This document shows, piece after piece, positions 1 to 5,347 of a stretch of DNA of 5,347 nucleotides. The position numbers and the translations under genes are program-made. The stretch covers positions 1-5,347 of the forward strand of contig QMPG01000246.1 of assembly GCA_003648455.1 (NCBI GenBank), in the 5' to 3' direction. Source of the DNA: Bacteroidota bacterium (GTDB lineage Bacteria; Bacteroidota; Bacteroidia; Bacteroidales; B39-G9). How positions within the stretch are numbered: the stretch's first letter is position 1; every line of letters starts with the position of its first letter. Under the pieces are notes generated by a model. The model was not told where the DNA came from and did no database searches. It saw only the letters and a program-made list of their open reading frames with translations.

Positions 1-138
1 CTAAATCGGGGTTTACTTGCGTGAGCTCACCGCCAACTGGCGGTTCGGTTCCCGCTTTGCACCCCACTATCTATCACACATTCATACAATTCACTTCGTT
101 TTTGTATGAATAAAGCGGGTTAACTTCTAATAAGTTAA
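1..138. repeat. Palindrome-dense non-coding block, probable dispersed repeat (cut by window edge)
   Basis: No gene is seen here. The stretch is richer in G and C than its surroundings and carries several inverted repeats in a row: GTGAGCTCAC (21-30, perfect); ACCGCCA/TGGCGGT (29-44, 2-nt loop); CCCGCTTT (51-58) paired with AAAGCGGG (112-119); inside that, TTCATACAA (81-89) paired with TTGTATGAA (102-110); and TTAACTT/AAGTTAA (120-138, 5-nt loop). The nested 51-119 unit could form a cruciform or a long RNA hairpin. Such a run of perfect arms is typical of non-autonomous intergenic repeats. The left boundary lies outside the window, so the full element cannot be defined, and it could equally be the end of a larger mobile element. 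Confidence 0.6.
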
Positions 139-140
139 AA

Positions 141-175
141 TAAAAAACTTCCACTATTAATGGGAGTTTTAAAAA
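141..175 (-). terminator. Terminator-like hairpin after the molybdopterin subunit gene
   Basis: Read on the minus strand, AAAACTCCC (170-162) and GGAAGTTTT (152-144) form a stem with a 9-nt loop, followed by a T-rich tract. It lies about 40 bases after the stop of the molybdopterin subunit gene, where an intrinsic terminator would be expected. The stem is AT-rich. It has one C/A mismatch on the minus strand, which becomes a G-U wobble on the plus strand, so it could also act for transcription entering from the left. The call is moderate because the stem is weak. Confidence 0.45.
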
Positions 176-209
176 TATTAATTTTAAAATTTTAATTGAT
201 AACTGTTGG

Positions 210-2534
210 TTATTGCTTCCTTTCTTTCTTTCTCATTCCCATCAAAATCTTTTCAGGAGTAATAGGCAAATCAGTTATTCTTACTCCAACAGCATTATAA
301 ATTGCATTTGCTATTGCTGCAGGCGGTGTGTCAATACCAATTTCACCAACTGATTTTGCGCCATAAGGACCTGATGGTTCATAACTATCGGCAAATTCAA
401 CATTTATATTTGGCACATCTTCGCGAGTTGGTATTTTATAATTCATCAAGTTATTAGTGAGCATCTGCCCATATTTATTGTATTTTACGTCTTCATATAC
501 AGCCATACCAATACCTTGTAATAATCCGCCTTCCATTTGTCCCAAAGCAAGCTTTGGGTTAATTGTTGTTCCGCAATCAACAACAGCGGTATAGTCAATA
601 ATATCAAAATGTCCTGTTTTAGTATCAACTTCCACTTCAACAAATGCTGCCATATAAGGAGGTGGTGATTTTTTTCCAACATACGAATCACTTGCAATTA
701 ATTGCTCTTGTCCTTGTCCGTAATTATACAACCATCCTTTTGATATTTCTTTTAGAGATATTGATTTTTCACCGTCTTTACTTTTTATAATCTTTCCGTC
801 AAAAATCGTGTCTTCTACATTAATTTTAAGATGCTTTGCTCCTTCTGTAATAATCAGTGCCTTCATTTTTTCGGCAGTTTTTCTAACTCCGTTACCCGAA
901 ACAAAAGTAGTAGATGATGCATAAGCTCCACAATCAAAGGGAGTTAAATCCGAATCGGAAGCGTAAACAACAATATCTTCAACAGGTACATTTAAAGTCT
1001 CTGCTGCAATTTGAGCAAGAATAGTATCACTTCCTGTACCAAGGTCGGTAGCTCCAATTAAAAGATTGAAGAAACCATCATCGTTCAATTTTAATGAAGC
1101 TGCTCCCATATCCATATTTGGTATGCCCGAACCCTGCATTGCAATTGCCACTCCAATGCCTCTCACTTTATCATCATTCTGTTTTTTATGCAGATACTTA
1201 TCTTTCCATTTAATCATTTCACTACCTCTGCTAAGGCAGTAATCTAATTTGCAGCTTTCAATAATTTGTGCTGTACCTTCGCCACCTTCACCCATAATTT
1301 TGAATATCTCAGAAGTCTCACCTTCCTTAATCATATTCATTTCACGAAGTTTAATCGGGTCAATATTTAATTTATCGGCTAATTCATCCATTGCAGATTC
1401 TAAAGCAAAATTACCTTGTATTGCTCCATATCCGCGATAAGCACCTCCCGGTGTGTGGTTTGTATAAACGACAGTTCCACCAAAGCGAACTGCATCAACT
1501 TTATTGTAGAGAGGTAATGTTTTTGAACCTACAATCATAAATACAGTAAGTGCATGTTCGCCATAAGCTCCTGTATCTGATAATACGCGTAAGTCTATAG
1601 CTTTTAACTTACCTGTTTTATCAGCACCAAGCTTAATATTTAATCGCATAGCATGACGTGAGAATGACGACTCGAATACTTCTTTACGAGTATAAATGCA
1701 TTTTGAAGGTCTGCCTGTTTTTAAAGTAACAAGAGCACAAAATAGTTCTCCATGAATTTGTTGTTTCCCACCAAAGGCACCACCAACACGAGGTTTCACA
1801 ACACGAATTTTATTAATTGGCATACCAAGAGCTTCCCCAATTATTCGTCTGAGGTGGACAGGTGTTTGTGTTGAAGTGATTATATTTAATCTTTCGTAAT
1901 GGTCGATATATGCAGTTGATGAATGAGTTTCGATAGCAACATGAGCTTGTGCTTGTGTGTAATATGTTTTATCAATAATAACTTCAGAATTATTTATTAC
2001 ATCGTCAACATCACCAATGTGCATATCATAAGTGCACGCAATATTTTTAGAAGCATCAAAACCCATAGGGAACATAGTGTATGATTCCTTTTCGGGATGA
2101 ATAACTGATTTATTATTTTCTGCTTTTTCAAAATCCAAGACAGGTTCAAGAATCTCGTATTCAACGTCGATAAGTTTCATTGCCTGTTCGGCTATTTCAT
2201 CGGTAGAAGCTGCAACAATAGCTACTTCATCACCAACATAACGAACATATTCATCTAAAATAAATTTATCTTTAGGCGATGGTTCGGGATAACCTTGTCC
2301 GGCTCTTGTAAATACATTTCGGGGAACATCTTTATAAGTAAAAACACATTCAACTCCCGGATATTTAGTGGCTTTTTCAACATTAATATTTTTAATTCTG
2401 GCAAAAGCATGAGGGCTTCTCAATATTTTTACAATAATAGCATTGCTGTCGGCCAAATCATCGGTAAAAGCGGGTTTACCTTTAGCAAGACCCATGCCAT
2501 CAATTTTTGGTATAGATTTATTTACTTGTTTCAT
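210..2534 (-). CDS. Xanthine dehydrogenase-family molybdopterin-binding (large) subunit
   Basis: This 774-residue protein is the catalytic subunit of a molybdenum hydroxylase, which holds the molybdopterin cytosine dinucleotide cofactor and hydroxylates the substrate with oxygen from water. The N-terminal a/b hammerhead domain covers about residues 15-130 (LRSPHAFARI at 38-47). The cofactor-binding region follows: VGGAFGGKQ (250-258), GGAYRGYG (363-370, R367 matching the conserved active-site arginine), GTGSDT (499-504), GAYASSTT (536-543) and GQMEGGLLQG (665-674). The catalytic glutamate is E731 in GAKSVGEIG. The length is usual for a stand-alone large subunit. There is no CoxL AYxCSFR motif, so CO dehydrogenase is unlikely. 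PEPSP (83-87), TQAQ..ETH (193-204) and SCxLxxxLSRGxEMIxW (427-443) resemble E. coli XdhD as I remember it, which favours a purine-like or other N-heterocyclic substrate. The start overlaps the Fe-S gene stop and has a good ribosome-binding site. Family confidence is high; the substrate is unknown. Confidence 0.95.
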   Translation of the reverse strand: MKQVNKSIPKIDGMGLAKGKPAFTDDLADSNAIIVKILRSPHAFARIKNINVEKATKYPGVECVFTYKDVPRNVFTRAGQGYPEPSPKDKFILDEYVRYVGDEVAIVAASTDEIAEQAMKLIDVEYEILEPVLDFEKAENNKSVIHPEKESYTMFPMGFDASKNIACTYDMHIGDVDDVINNSEVIIDKTYYTQAQAHVAIETHSSTAYIDHYERLNIITSTQTPVHLRRIIGEALGMPINKIRVVKPRVGGAFGGKQQIHGELFCALVTLKTGRPSKCIYTRKEVFESSFSRHAMRLNIKLGADKTGKLKAIDLRVLSDTGAYGEHALTVFMIVGSKTLPLYNKVDAVRFGGTVVYTNHTPGGAYRGYGAIQGNFALESAMDELADKLNIDPIKLREMNMIKEGETSEIFKIMGEGGEGTAQIIESCKLDYCLSRGSEMIKWKDKYLHKKQNDDKVRGIGVAIAMQGSGIPNMDMGAASLKLNDDGFFNLLIGATDLGTGSDTILAQIAAETLNVPVEDIVVYASDSDLTPFDCGAYASSTTFVSGNGVRKTAEKMKALIITEGAKHLKINVEDTIFDGKIIKSKDGEKSISLKEISKGWLYNYGQGQEQLIASDSYVGKKSPPPYMAAFVEVEVDTKTGHFDIIDYTAVVDCGTTINPKLALGQMEGGLLQGIGMAVYEDVKYNKYGQMLTNNLMNYKIPTREDVPNINVEFADSYEPSGPYGAKSVGEIGIDTPPAAIANAIYNAVGVRITDLPITPEKILMGMRKKERKQ
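2531..2534 (-). other. ATGA start/stop overlap of Fe-S and Mo subunit genes
   Basis: On the minus strand the bases read ATGA: ATG starts the molybdopterin subunit and TGA ends the Fe-S subunit. This arrangement usually means translational coupling, fitting two polypeptides needed in fixed ratio in the same enzyme. Confidence 0.9.
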
Positions 2535-2983
2535 TTTTTGTCCTCCAAATATTTCATTATTGCTCGAGTGTGGCTAACATAACCGGTGCATCTACAAAGA
2601 TTTCCTGATAAATAATGATTTATCTCATCCTCAGTAGGATTGGAAAGTTCTTTTTCAATACTCATTGTTGTTAGAACAAGACCAGGCACACAAAATCCGC
2701 ATTGAACACTACCTTCGTCAACAAGATATTTGCTAATTTTTTCTACTTTGTTTTGAACGCCTTCAACGGTTGTTATTGAGTGTCCATCAGCTTTAGCTGC
2801 CAGATAAGAACAGGAAAGAATTGGTTTTTCGTCTAACAACACAGTGCAAGCACCACACGAACCAGTATCACATCCATGTTTTACACTTAAGCAACCATTT
2901 TTACGAAGCACTTCAAGAAGCATTTCGTCCGGCCTTATATCAATAATTTTATCTTGATTATTTATTTTTAATTTAATTTTCAT
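2531..2983 (-). CDS. Xanthine dehydrogenase-family [2Fe-2S] (small) subunit
   Basis: This 150-residue protein carries electrons from the molybdenum site to FAD. The N-terminal half is a plant-type ferredoxin domain with cluster ligands C38, C43, C46 and C58 (GCDTGSCGAC...C). The C-terminal half is the helical [2Fe-2S]-binding domain with C95 and C98 (QCGFCVPG) and C130 and C132 (LCRCTGY). All eight ligands are present, as is Q94 next to the cluster nearest molybdenum. The length is normal for a separate small subunit, unlike the fused form of eukaryotic xanthine dehydrogenases. The start is the first ATG, giving the expected MKIKLKINN strand. Its leader (ATATAAACAA) has no Shine-Dalgarno sequence. 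It is co-translated with the following Mo subunit gene through a 4-base overlap. No convincing promoter motif was seen in the 50 bases upstream, where a repeat begins. Confidence 0.96.
   Translation of the reverse strand: MKIKLKINNQDKIIDIRPDEMLLEVLRKNGCLSVKHGCDTGSCGACTVLLDEKPILSCSYLAAKADGHSITTVEGVQNKVEKISKYLVDEGSVQCGFCVPGLVLTTMSIEKELSNPTEDEINHYLSGNLCRCTGYVSHTRAIMKYLEDKK
2541..2546 (-). promoter_or_regulatory. Shine-Dalgarno GGAGGA for the Mo subunit gene
   Basis: GGAGGA lies six bases (CAAAAA) before the ATG at 2534, inside the last codons of the Fe-S gene (Leu-Glu-Asp of the C-terminal LEDKK). It fixes the start choice. The other three genes in the window have only A/T-rich leaders without such a site, so this one stands out. 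It probably supports reinitiation at the overlapping start. Confidence 0.8.
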
Positions 2984-3023
2984 TTGTTTATATTTTTGTA
3001 TTCAACTTATACTTAATTGTTTG

Positions 3024-3076
3024 TCCACGAATTACACGGATTAACACGGATTTTTTTTGATAATAAAATCTGCGTT
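3024..3076. repeat. CACGGATTAA-type short tandem repeat with partial hairpin
   Basis: Three near-copies of a 9-10 bp unit follow each other: CACGAATTA (3026-3034), CACGGATTAA (3035-3044) and CACGGATT (3045-3052). AACACGGATTTT (3043-3054) then pairs with AAAATCTGCGTT (3065-3076) with two mismatches across a 10-nt loop. Words of the kind CACGAATTACACGGATT are, from memory, a widely dispersed intergenic repeat in many bacteria. The second arm here looks cut short, as it stops after one unit where the next palindrome begins. No function can be assigned. Confidence 0.65.
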
Positions 3077-3183
3077 GTTTAGACTTTTCATCGTCCGTCA
3101 GCTGACGGACATAAAAACGTCTAAAAGTACGAAGAAAAAAACGTTTTTAAGTCCTGCGGACGTTGAAAAGTTTTTATGTAAAC
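3077..3183. repeat. Nested palindromic element with GTCCGTCAGCTGACGGAC core
   Basis: A perfect 18-bp palindrome, GTCCGTCAGCTGACGGAC, occupies 3093-3110. It is embedded in a larger inverted repeat: CTTTTCATCGTCCG (3084-3097) matches the complement of CGGACGTTGAAAAG (3157-3170) at 13 of 14 positions, and outer GTTTA (3077-3081) mirrors TAAAC (3179-3183). Alternative arms also exist: TTTAGAC/GTCTAAA (3078-3084, 3119-3125), ACATAAAAAC/GTTTTTATGT (3109-3118, 3170-3179) and AAAAACGTTTTT (3137-3148). A 66-codon open frame crosses the element on the plus strand but shows no protein family. A related core occurs at 5190-5209. This is most likely a non-autonomous palindromic repeat of about 107 bp lying between the FAD and Fe-S genes. 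Confidence 0.7.
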
Positions 3184-3414
3184 TCGCTCTTTCATCTGTC
3201 TATATTTTTGTAGTTGGTTCATTATTAGATGTTTATATTGTAAAACTTTATTTATAATGTTTGAAATTTCAGAATATAATCATTTAAATTATGTGTCCAA
3301 ATTAAATCAAAAATCTTAATTCTCTTTGGTCATATCATGCTCCTACACTTCGGGGGATGTTTCATGTTTAAAATATTTTAAAATTATTTATTTCTTCATC
3401 ATAATGTTAAGTAA
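3184..3414. other. AT-rich intergenic stretch with one GC-richer hairpin
   Basis: This is the rest of the 431-bp gap between the FAD and Fe-S subunit genes. It is mostly A and T and holds no plausible gene. A short GC-richer island contains CATGCTCC (3336-3343) and GGGGGATG (3352-3359), which pair with one mismatch and one wobble across an 8-nt loop. It lies about 55-80 bases after the FAD gene stop and lacks a clear T-tract on either strand, so I do not call it a terminator. On the minus strand the island can be read as an 11-codon frame from 3365, beginning MKHPPKC. I regard this as chance or repeat-derived. Confidence 0.4.
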
Positions 3415-4203
3415 TTAATAATTAATATTAAGTATTGCTCTCGAAACAAGTGTTTTACAAAGTTCTTGACGATATTCGGCAGATGCTCTGAAGTTAGAAG
3501 TAAATTTTATTTCTTCGGAAGCTATTAATCCTGCTTTTTCTGCATTTTCTTTTGAAAAATCGACTGATTTAAGAAAGTTTTCTGCTTTTTCTGCATATAC
3601 AGCAATTCCGGGACGAGCACCAACGGCAATTTTATAAAAATGATCGTTGTGTTTTGAAACTGCCACATTTAAAATTGCATAATCAGTTTTTGTGTTTCTA
3701 AGATATTGGAAATCAGCTTTTAAATTATTTTTTGTAATTATTATTTTTTCTACAATATCATTATATTTTTGATTTGTAAAATTTAATAAATCAACAGCTC
3801 CGGCTTTGTAAAGCACTACCTTGCAGTCGAGAACCGATAACGCGGTTATAAGATCGGAAAATCCGAATTTACCTGCAAGAGAACCTCCCACAGTTGCAAT
3901 GTTTCTCAACTGAACACCTACAATATTTCTTATTGATTTGCTGATTATACCGTTAAAATATTTATTTGTAATTTCATTAATCTCAAGTTCACGAAGTGTT
4001 GTCATTGCACCTATCTCAATATAGTTGTTAGTTTCGGTTACAAAATCAAGTTTTAAGTTTGACAAATCGACTGCTGTGCTAATATGCTTTTTGCTAAGTC
4101 GCATATATGCACCTCCTCCAATAATCTGAGAGCCTTCTTTTGTTGTTATTATTGAATATGCTTCTTCAATAGTTTTTGGTTTTTTATATTCGTCAATGAT
4201 CAT
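3415..4203 (-). CDS. Xanthine dehydrogenase-family FAD-binding (medium) subunit
   Basis: This 262-residue protein binds FAD and passes electrons from the Fe-S clusters to NAD+ or another acceptor. The FAD-binding domain of the molybdopterin dehydrogenase type fills the first two thirds. The first flavin loop is IIGGGAY (27-33), where many relatives have AGGTDL. The second is RNIATVGGSLAGKFGFSDL (100-118). The C-terminal CO-dehydrogenase-flavoprotein-like domain follows, with SAEYRQELCKTLVSRAI (241-257). The length is typical of short medium subunits, and it lacks the extra [4Fe-4S] loop of 4-hydroxybenzoyl-CoA reductase. The ATG gives the expected MxxxYxxPKTIEEA beginning. The leader is AT-rich without a Shine-Dalgarno site and runs into a tandem repeat and an inverted-repeat element. 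It belongs functionally with the two subunit genes downstream but is separated from them by 431 bp of repeats, so it may be transcribed separately. Confidence 0.94.
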   Translation of the reverse strand: MIIDEYKKPKTIEEAYSIITTKEGSQIIGGGAYMRLSKKHISTAVDLSNLKLDFVTETNNYIEIGAMTTLRELEINEITNKYFNGIISKSIRNIVGVQLRNIATVGGSLAGKFGFSDLITALSVLDCKVVLYKAGAVDLLNFTNQKYNDIVEKIIITKNNLKADFQYLRNTKTDYAILNVAVSKHNDHFYKIAVGARPGIAVYAEKAENFLKSVDFSKENAEKAGLIASEEIKFTSNFRASAEYRQELCKTLVSRAILNINY

Positions 4204-4218
4204 AGTTGATATAGTTGA

Positions 4219-4251
4219 AAGTTTAAAGTTAAAAGTTTAAAGTTAAAAGTT
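4219..4251. repeat. 14-bp tandem repeat in the FAD gene leader
   Basis: The unit AAGTTTAAAGTTAA is repeated perfectly at 4219-4232 and 4233-4246, followed by a partial copy at 4247-4251. Each unit is itself two similar heptamers (AAGTTTA, AAGTTAA). The tract ends 15 bases before the FAD subunit start codon and runs into the left arm of the neighbouring inverted-repeat element. It could vary in copy number by slippage and so change the leader or promoter spacing, but that is inference. Confidence 0.85.
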
Positions 4252-4416
4252 GAGACTACTCCGAAAAGTCTTCATAGACGTCATTGCGAGGGCAAAGCCC
4301 GAAGCAATCTCCTGATAATCAATGCGTAAGGATTGCTTCACTATCGTTCGCAATGACGAAAAGCCGCTAAGCGGCTATAAATTAATAACTTTAGTTTTAG
4401 GAGTAGTCTCAAGTTT
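4246..4416. repeat. Composite MITE-like element: terminal inverted repeats around a GTCATTGCGA palindrome
   Basis: TTGAGACTACTCC (4250-4262) and GGAGTAGTCTCAA (4400-4412) are perfect 13-bp inverted repeats. They extend outward to 16 of 17 matches. Inside, CGTCATTGCGA (4279-4289) pairs with TCGCAATGACG (4348-4358). Within that, GAAGCAATC (4301-4309) pairs with GATTGCTTC (4331-4339), and GGGCAAAGCCC (4290-4300) forms a side hairpin. A further palindrome, AGCCGCTAAGCGGCT, lies at 4362-4376. The GTCATTGCGA...GAAGCAATC word is, from memory, a dispersed palindromic repeat seen in many unrelated bacteria. No reading frame or transposase is present, so any movement would need enzymes supplied elsewhere. 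The element separates the nitroreductase from the FAD subunit gene. It would be transcribed as a strong RNA hairpin if those genes were co-transcribed. Confidence 0.8.
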
Positions 4417-4528
4417 ATAAAGTTATACATATTGTCTAAATTTCTTATAATCATCACAATATATTTTATTAGTATAAGTATTAAAGACATAAATTTTTTA
4501 TATTGGACTCATTAAAGATTTTTGTAAA

Positions 4529-5050
4529 TTAAAATTTTTCCCAATGCACAATTTTATTAAAATTTTTTCTTAATGCTTGATGTCTGTTTGTGTCGGCTTC
4601 TTCGGCAGGATAACCTAATGGGATTAATGCCACAGGCTCAATACCATCGGGAAGCATAAGAATATCGGCACATTGCATAACATTAAACTTACATATCCAG
4701 CAAGTTGATAAGCCAAAATTTGTTGCAGCTAAAGTTAAGTGATCAACAGCAATTGCTACATCAATATCGCAATGGTCTTTACCATCTGAACGTCGCCACG
4801 AAACATTATGATCTCCACATGCTACAATTATTACAGGAGCTTGTTTTAACCAGTTATGTTGATAACAACTCGCAATCTTTCTTATACCCTGATTTTCTGT
4901 AAATACAACAAAATGCCATGGTTGCAAATTTTTTGCTGATGGTGCTAAACGTACTGTATCTAGTATCTTTATAATGATTTCTCTATCAACAGGTTTGTCT
5001 GTATACTTTCGTGAAGAAAACCTCCTTTTTGCTATTTCGGTAAACGCCAT
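4529..5050 (-). CDS. Nitroreductase-family FMN oxidoreductase
   Basis: This 173-residue single-domain protein belongs to the FMN-dependent nitroreductase family, whose members reduce nitro groups, quinones, flavins or other acceptors with NAD(P)H, usually as cytosolic dimers. Flavin-binding motifs are RFSSRKY (10-16, the usual RRSxRxF) and APSAKNLQPWHF (36-47). A helical segment DIDVAIAVDHLTLAATNFGLSTCWI (95-119) and IPLGYPAEE (143-151) then match the family's conserved C-terminal half. The length is on the short side but complete, and the start is the first ATG. Five cysteines (C62, C78, C94, C117, C120) and C127 are present, without a recognisable Fe-S pattern. It is on the same strand upstream of the FAD subunit gene but 325 bp away, with an inverted-repeat element between, so an operon is doubtful. 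The natural substrate cannot be told. Confidence 0.92.
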   Translation of the reverse strand: MAFTEIAKRRFSSRKYTDKPVDREIIIKILDTVRLAPSAKNLQPWHFVVFTENQGIRKIASCYQHNWLKQAPVIIVACGDHNVSWRRSDGKDHCDIDVAIAVDHLTLAATNFGLSTCWICKFNVMQCADILMLPDGIEPVALIPLGYPAEEADTNRHQALRKNFNKIVHWEKF

Positions 5051-5075
5051 AATAGTAATTTTTAGTTATACTTAT

Positions 5076-5107
5076 CAAAGTACAATATAAGGAATTTGAA
5101 TGAAAAA
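5076..5107 (-). promoter_or_regulatory. Possible Bacteroidota-type promoter of the nitroreductase gene
   Basis: On the minus strand TTTTTC (5107-5102) is followed after 18 bases by GTACTTTG (5083-5076). This resembles the TTTG and TAnnTTTG elements of Bacteroidota promoters, though each is imperfect. It lies 25-57 bases before the start codon, leaving a short A/T-rich leader without a Shine-Dalgarno site. In such AT-rich sequence this could be chance. Confidence 0.22.
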
Positions 5108-5156
5108 GTTATATTATTTTAAAAATTTTAATACATGCATCTATTTCAAAAACTAT

Positions 5157-5257
5157 CTTATATCCGCAAGTTAAAGCATAATCGCTACAAATCCGTCATC
5201 TGACGGATTATTTATCAGGGTGAATCGTGGCATACAAAAAAAACTTGCAGATTTAAG
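5157..5257. repeat. Nested palindromic element with AATCCGTCA/TGACGGATT core
   Basis: A 9-bp stem, AATCCGTCA (5190-5198) with TGACGGATT (5201-5209) and a 2-nt centre, is enclosed by outer arms. The left arm 5157-5172 (CTTATATCCGCAAGTT) matches the complement of the right arm 5242-5257 at 14 of 16 positions. The core is nearly the same as the TCCGTCAGCTGACGGA palindrome at 3094-3109. No gene lies within. It looks like a non-autonomous repeat of about 100 bp upstream of the nitroreductase gene, about 50 bases beyond the possible promoter. Confidence 0.65.
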
Positions 5258-5347
5258 AAATTAATCAAATTTTTTAAATATCTGATATTTGGGATAAATT
5301 GTAACTGTTCACTCCGTTTGCGAGCCCACTTTGACAATTCCATAGTA
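5258..5347. other. Non-coding right edge
   Basis: No gene is seen. The stretch holds AAATATC/GATATTT (5276-5290, 1-nt centre) and a wider AATTGT/ACAATT pair (5297-5302, 5334-5339) around a slightly GC-richer segment. This may be the beginning of another repeat cut by the window end. Confidence 0.3.

Noticed and set aside
20..138. Possible integron attC site because of the nested inverted repeats and GGTTAAC
   Set aside because: The ends do not form a complementary RYYYAAC/GTTRRRY pair, and no cassette or integrase is present.
1..138. Possible tRNA or riboswitch from the multi-hairpin structure
   Set aside because: No cloverleaf with a T-loop GTTCRA and anticodon arm could be fitted, and no known riboswitch core was recognised. 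The segment is also at the 3' end of the gene cluster.
1249..1440. Plus-strand and other-frame open frames within the Mo subunit gene, including 485-697 and 2295-2582
   Set aside because: They are shadows of well-supported coding sequence with full family motifs on the other frame.
210..2534. Carbon monoxide dehydrogenase large subunit (CoxL)
   Set aside because: The AYxCSFR active-site loop is absent; the corresponding segment reads GGAYRGYG.
3057..3257. A plus-strand open frame of 66 codons starting with TTG
   Set aside because: It lies across the palindromic element, has no ribosome-binding site, low-complexity composition and no recognisable domain.
4246..4416. CRISPR array or complete insertion sequence
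   Set aside because: There are no regularly spaced direct repeats with unique spacers and no transposase frame. The signal is inverted repeats only.
4705..4902. Plus-strand open frame of 65 codons
   Set aside because: It is antisense to the nitroreductase, which has clear flavin-binding motifs throughout.

Overview
The window is AT-rich and carries four complete genes, all on the minus strand, so it is read from right to left. Three encode the separate subunits of a molybdenum hydroxylase of the xanthine dehydrogenase family: an FAD subunit, a two-[2Fe-2S] subunit and a molybdopterin-binding subunit. The fourth, furthest upstream, encodes a small FMN nitroreductase-type oxidoreductase. The low GC, the AT-rich leaders without Shine-Dalgarno sequences at three of four genes, and the kinds of intergenic repeat suggest Bacteroidota, probably an anaerobe. 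No 16S or marker gene is present, so this is inference.

Layout from right to left: an intergenic stretch with a nested palindrome (5157-5257); the nitroreductase (5050-4529); a gap with a composite inverted-repeat element (4246-4416) and a 14-bp tandem repeat (4219-4251); the FAD subunit (4203-3415); a 431-bp gap packed with repeats (about 3024-3183) and a GC-richer hairpin (3336-3359); the Fe-S subunit (2983-2531), which overlaps the molybdopterin subunit (2534-210) by four bases; a terminator-like hairpin (144-170); and a palindrome-dense block at the left edge (1-138).

The three hydroxylase subunits should form one enzyme. Substrate is hydroxylated at the molybdenum site, electrons pass through the two Fe-S clusters, and FAD hands them to NAD+ or another acceptor. 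The Mo subunit resembles, from memory, E. coli XdhD and related purine-type hydroxylases more than CO dehydrogenases. The substrate is not proven by the sequence. The nitroreductase has no clear link to the enzyme beyond sharing its strand.

The most unusual content is between the genes: at least four distinct nested palindromic or tandem elements in about 5 kb. Two of them (3077-3183 and 5157-5257) share the same CCGTCA-x-TGACGG core, and one sits between subunit genes of a single enzyme. No transposase, RNA gene, CRISPR array or clearly new protein system is visible.
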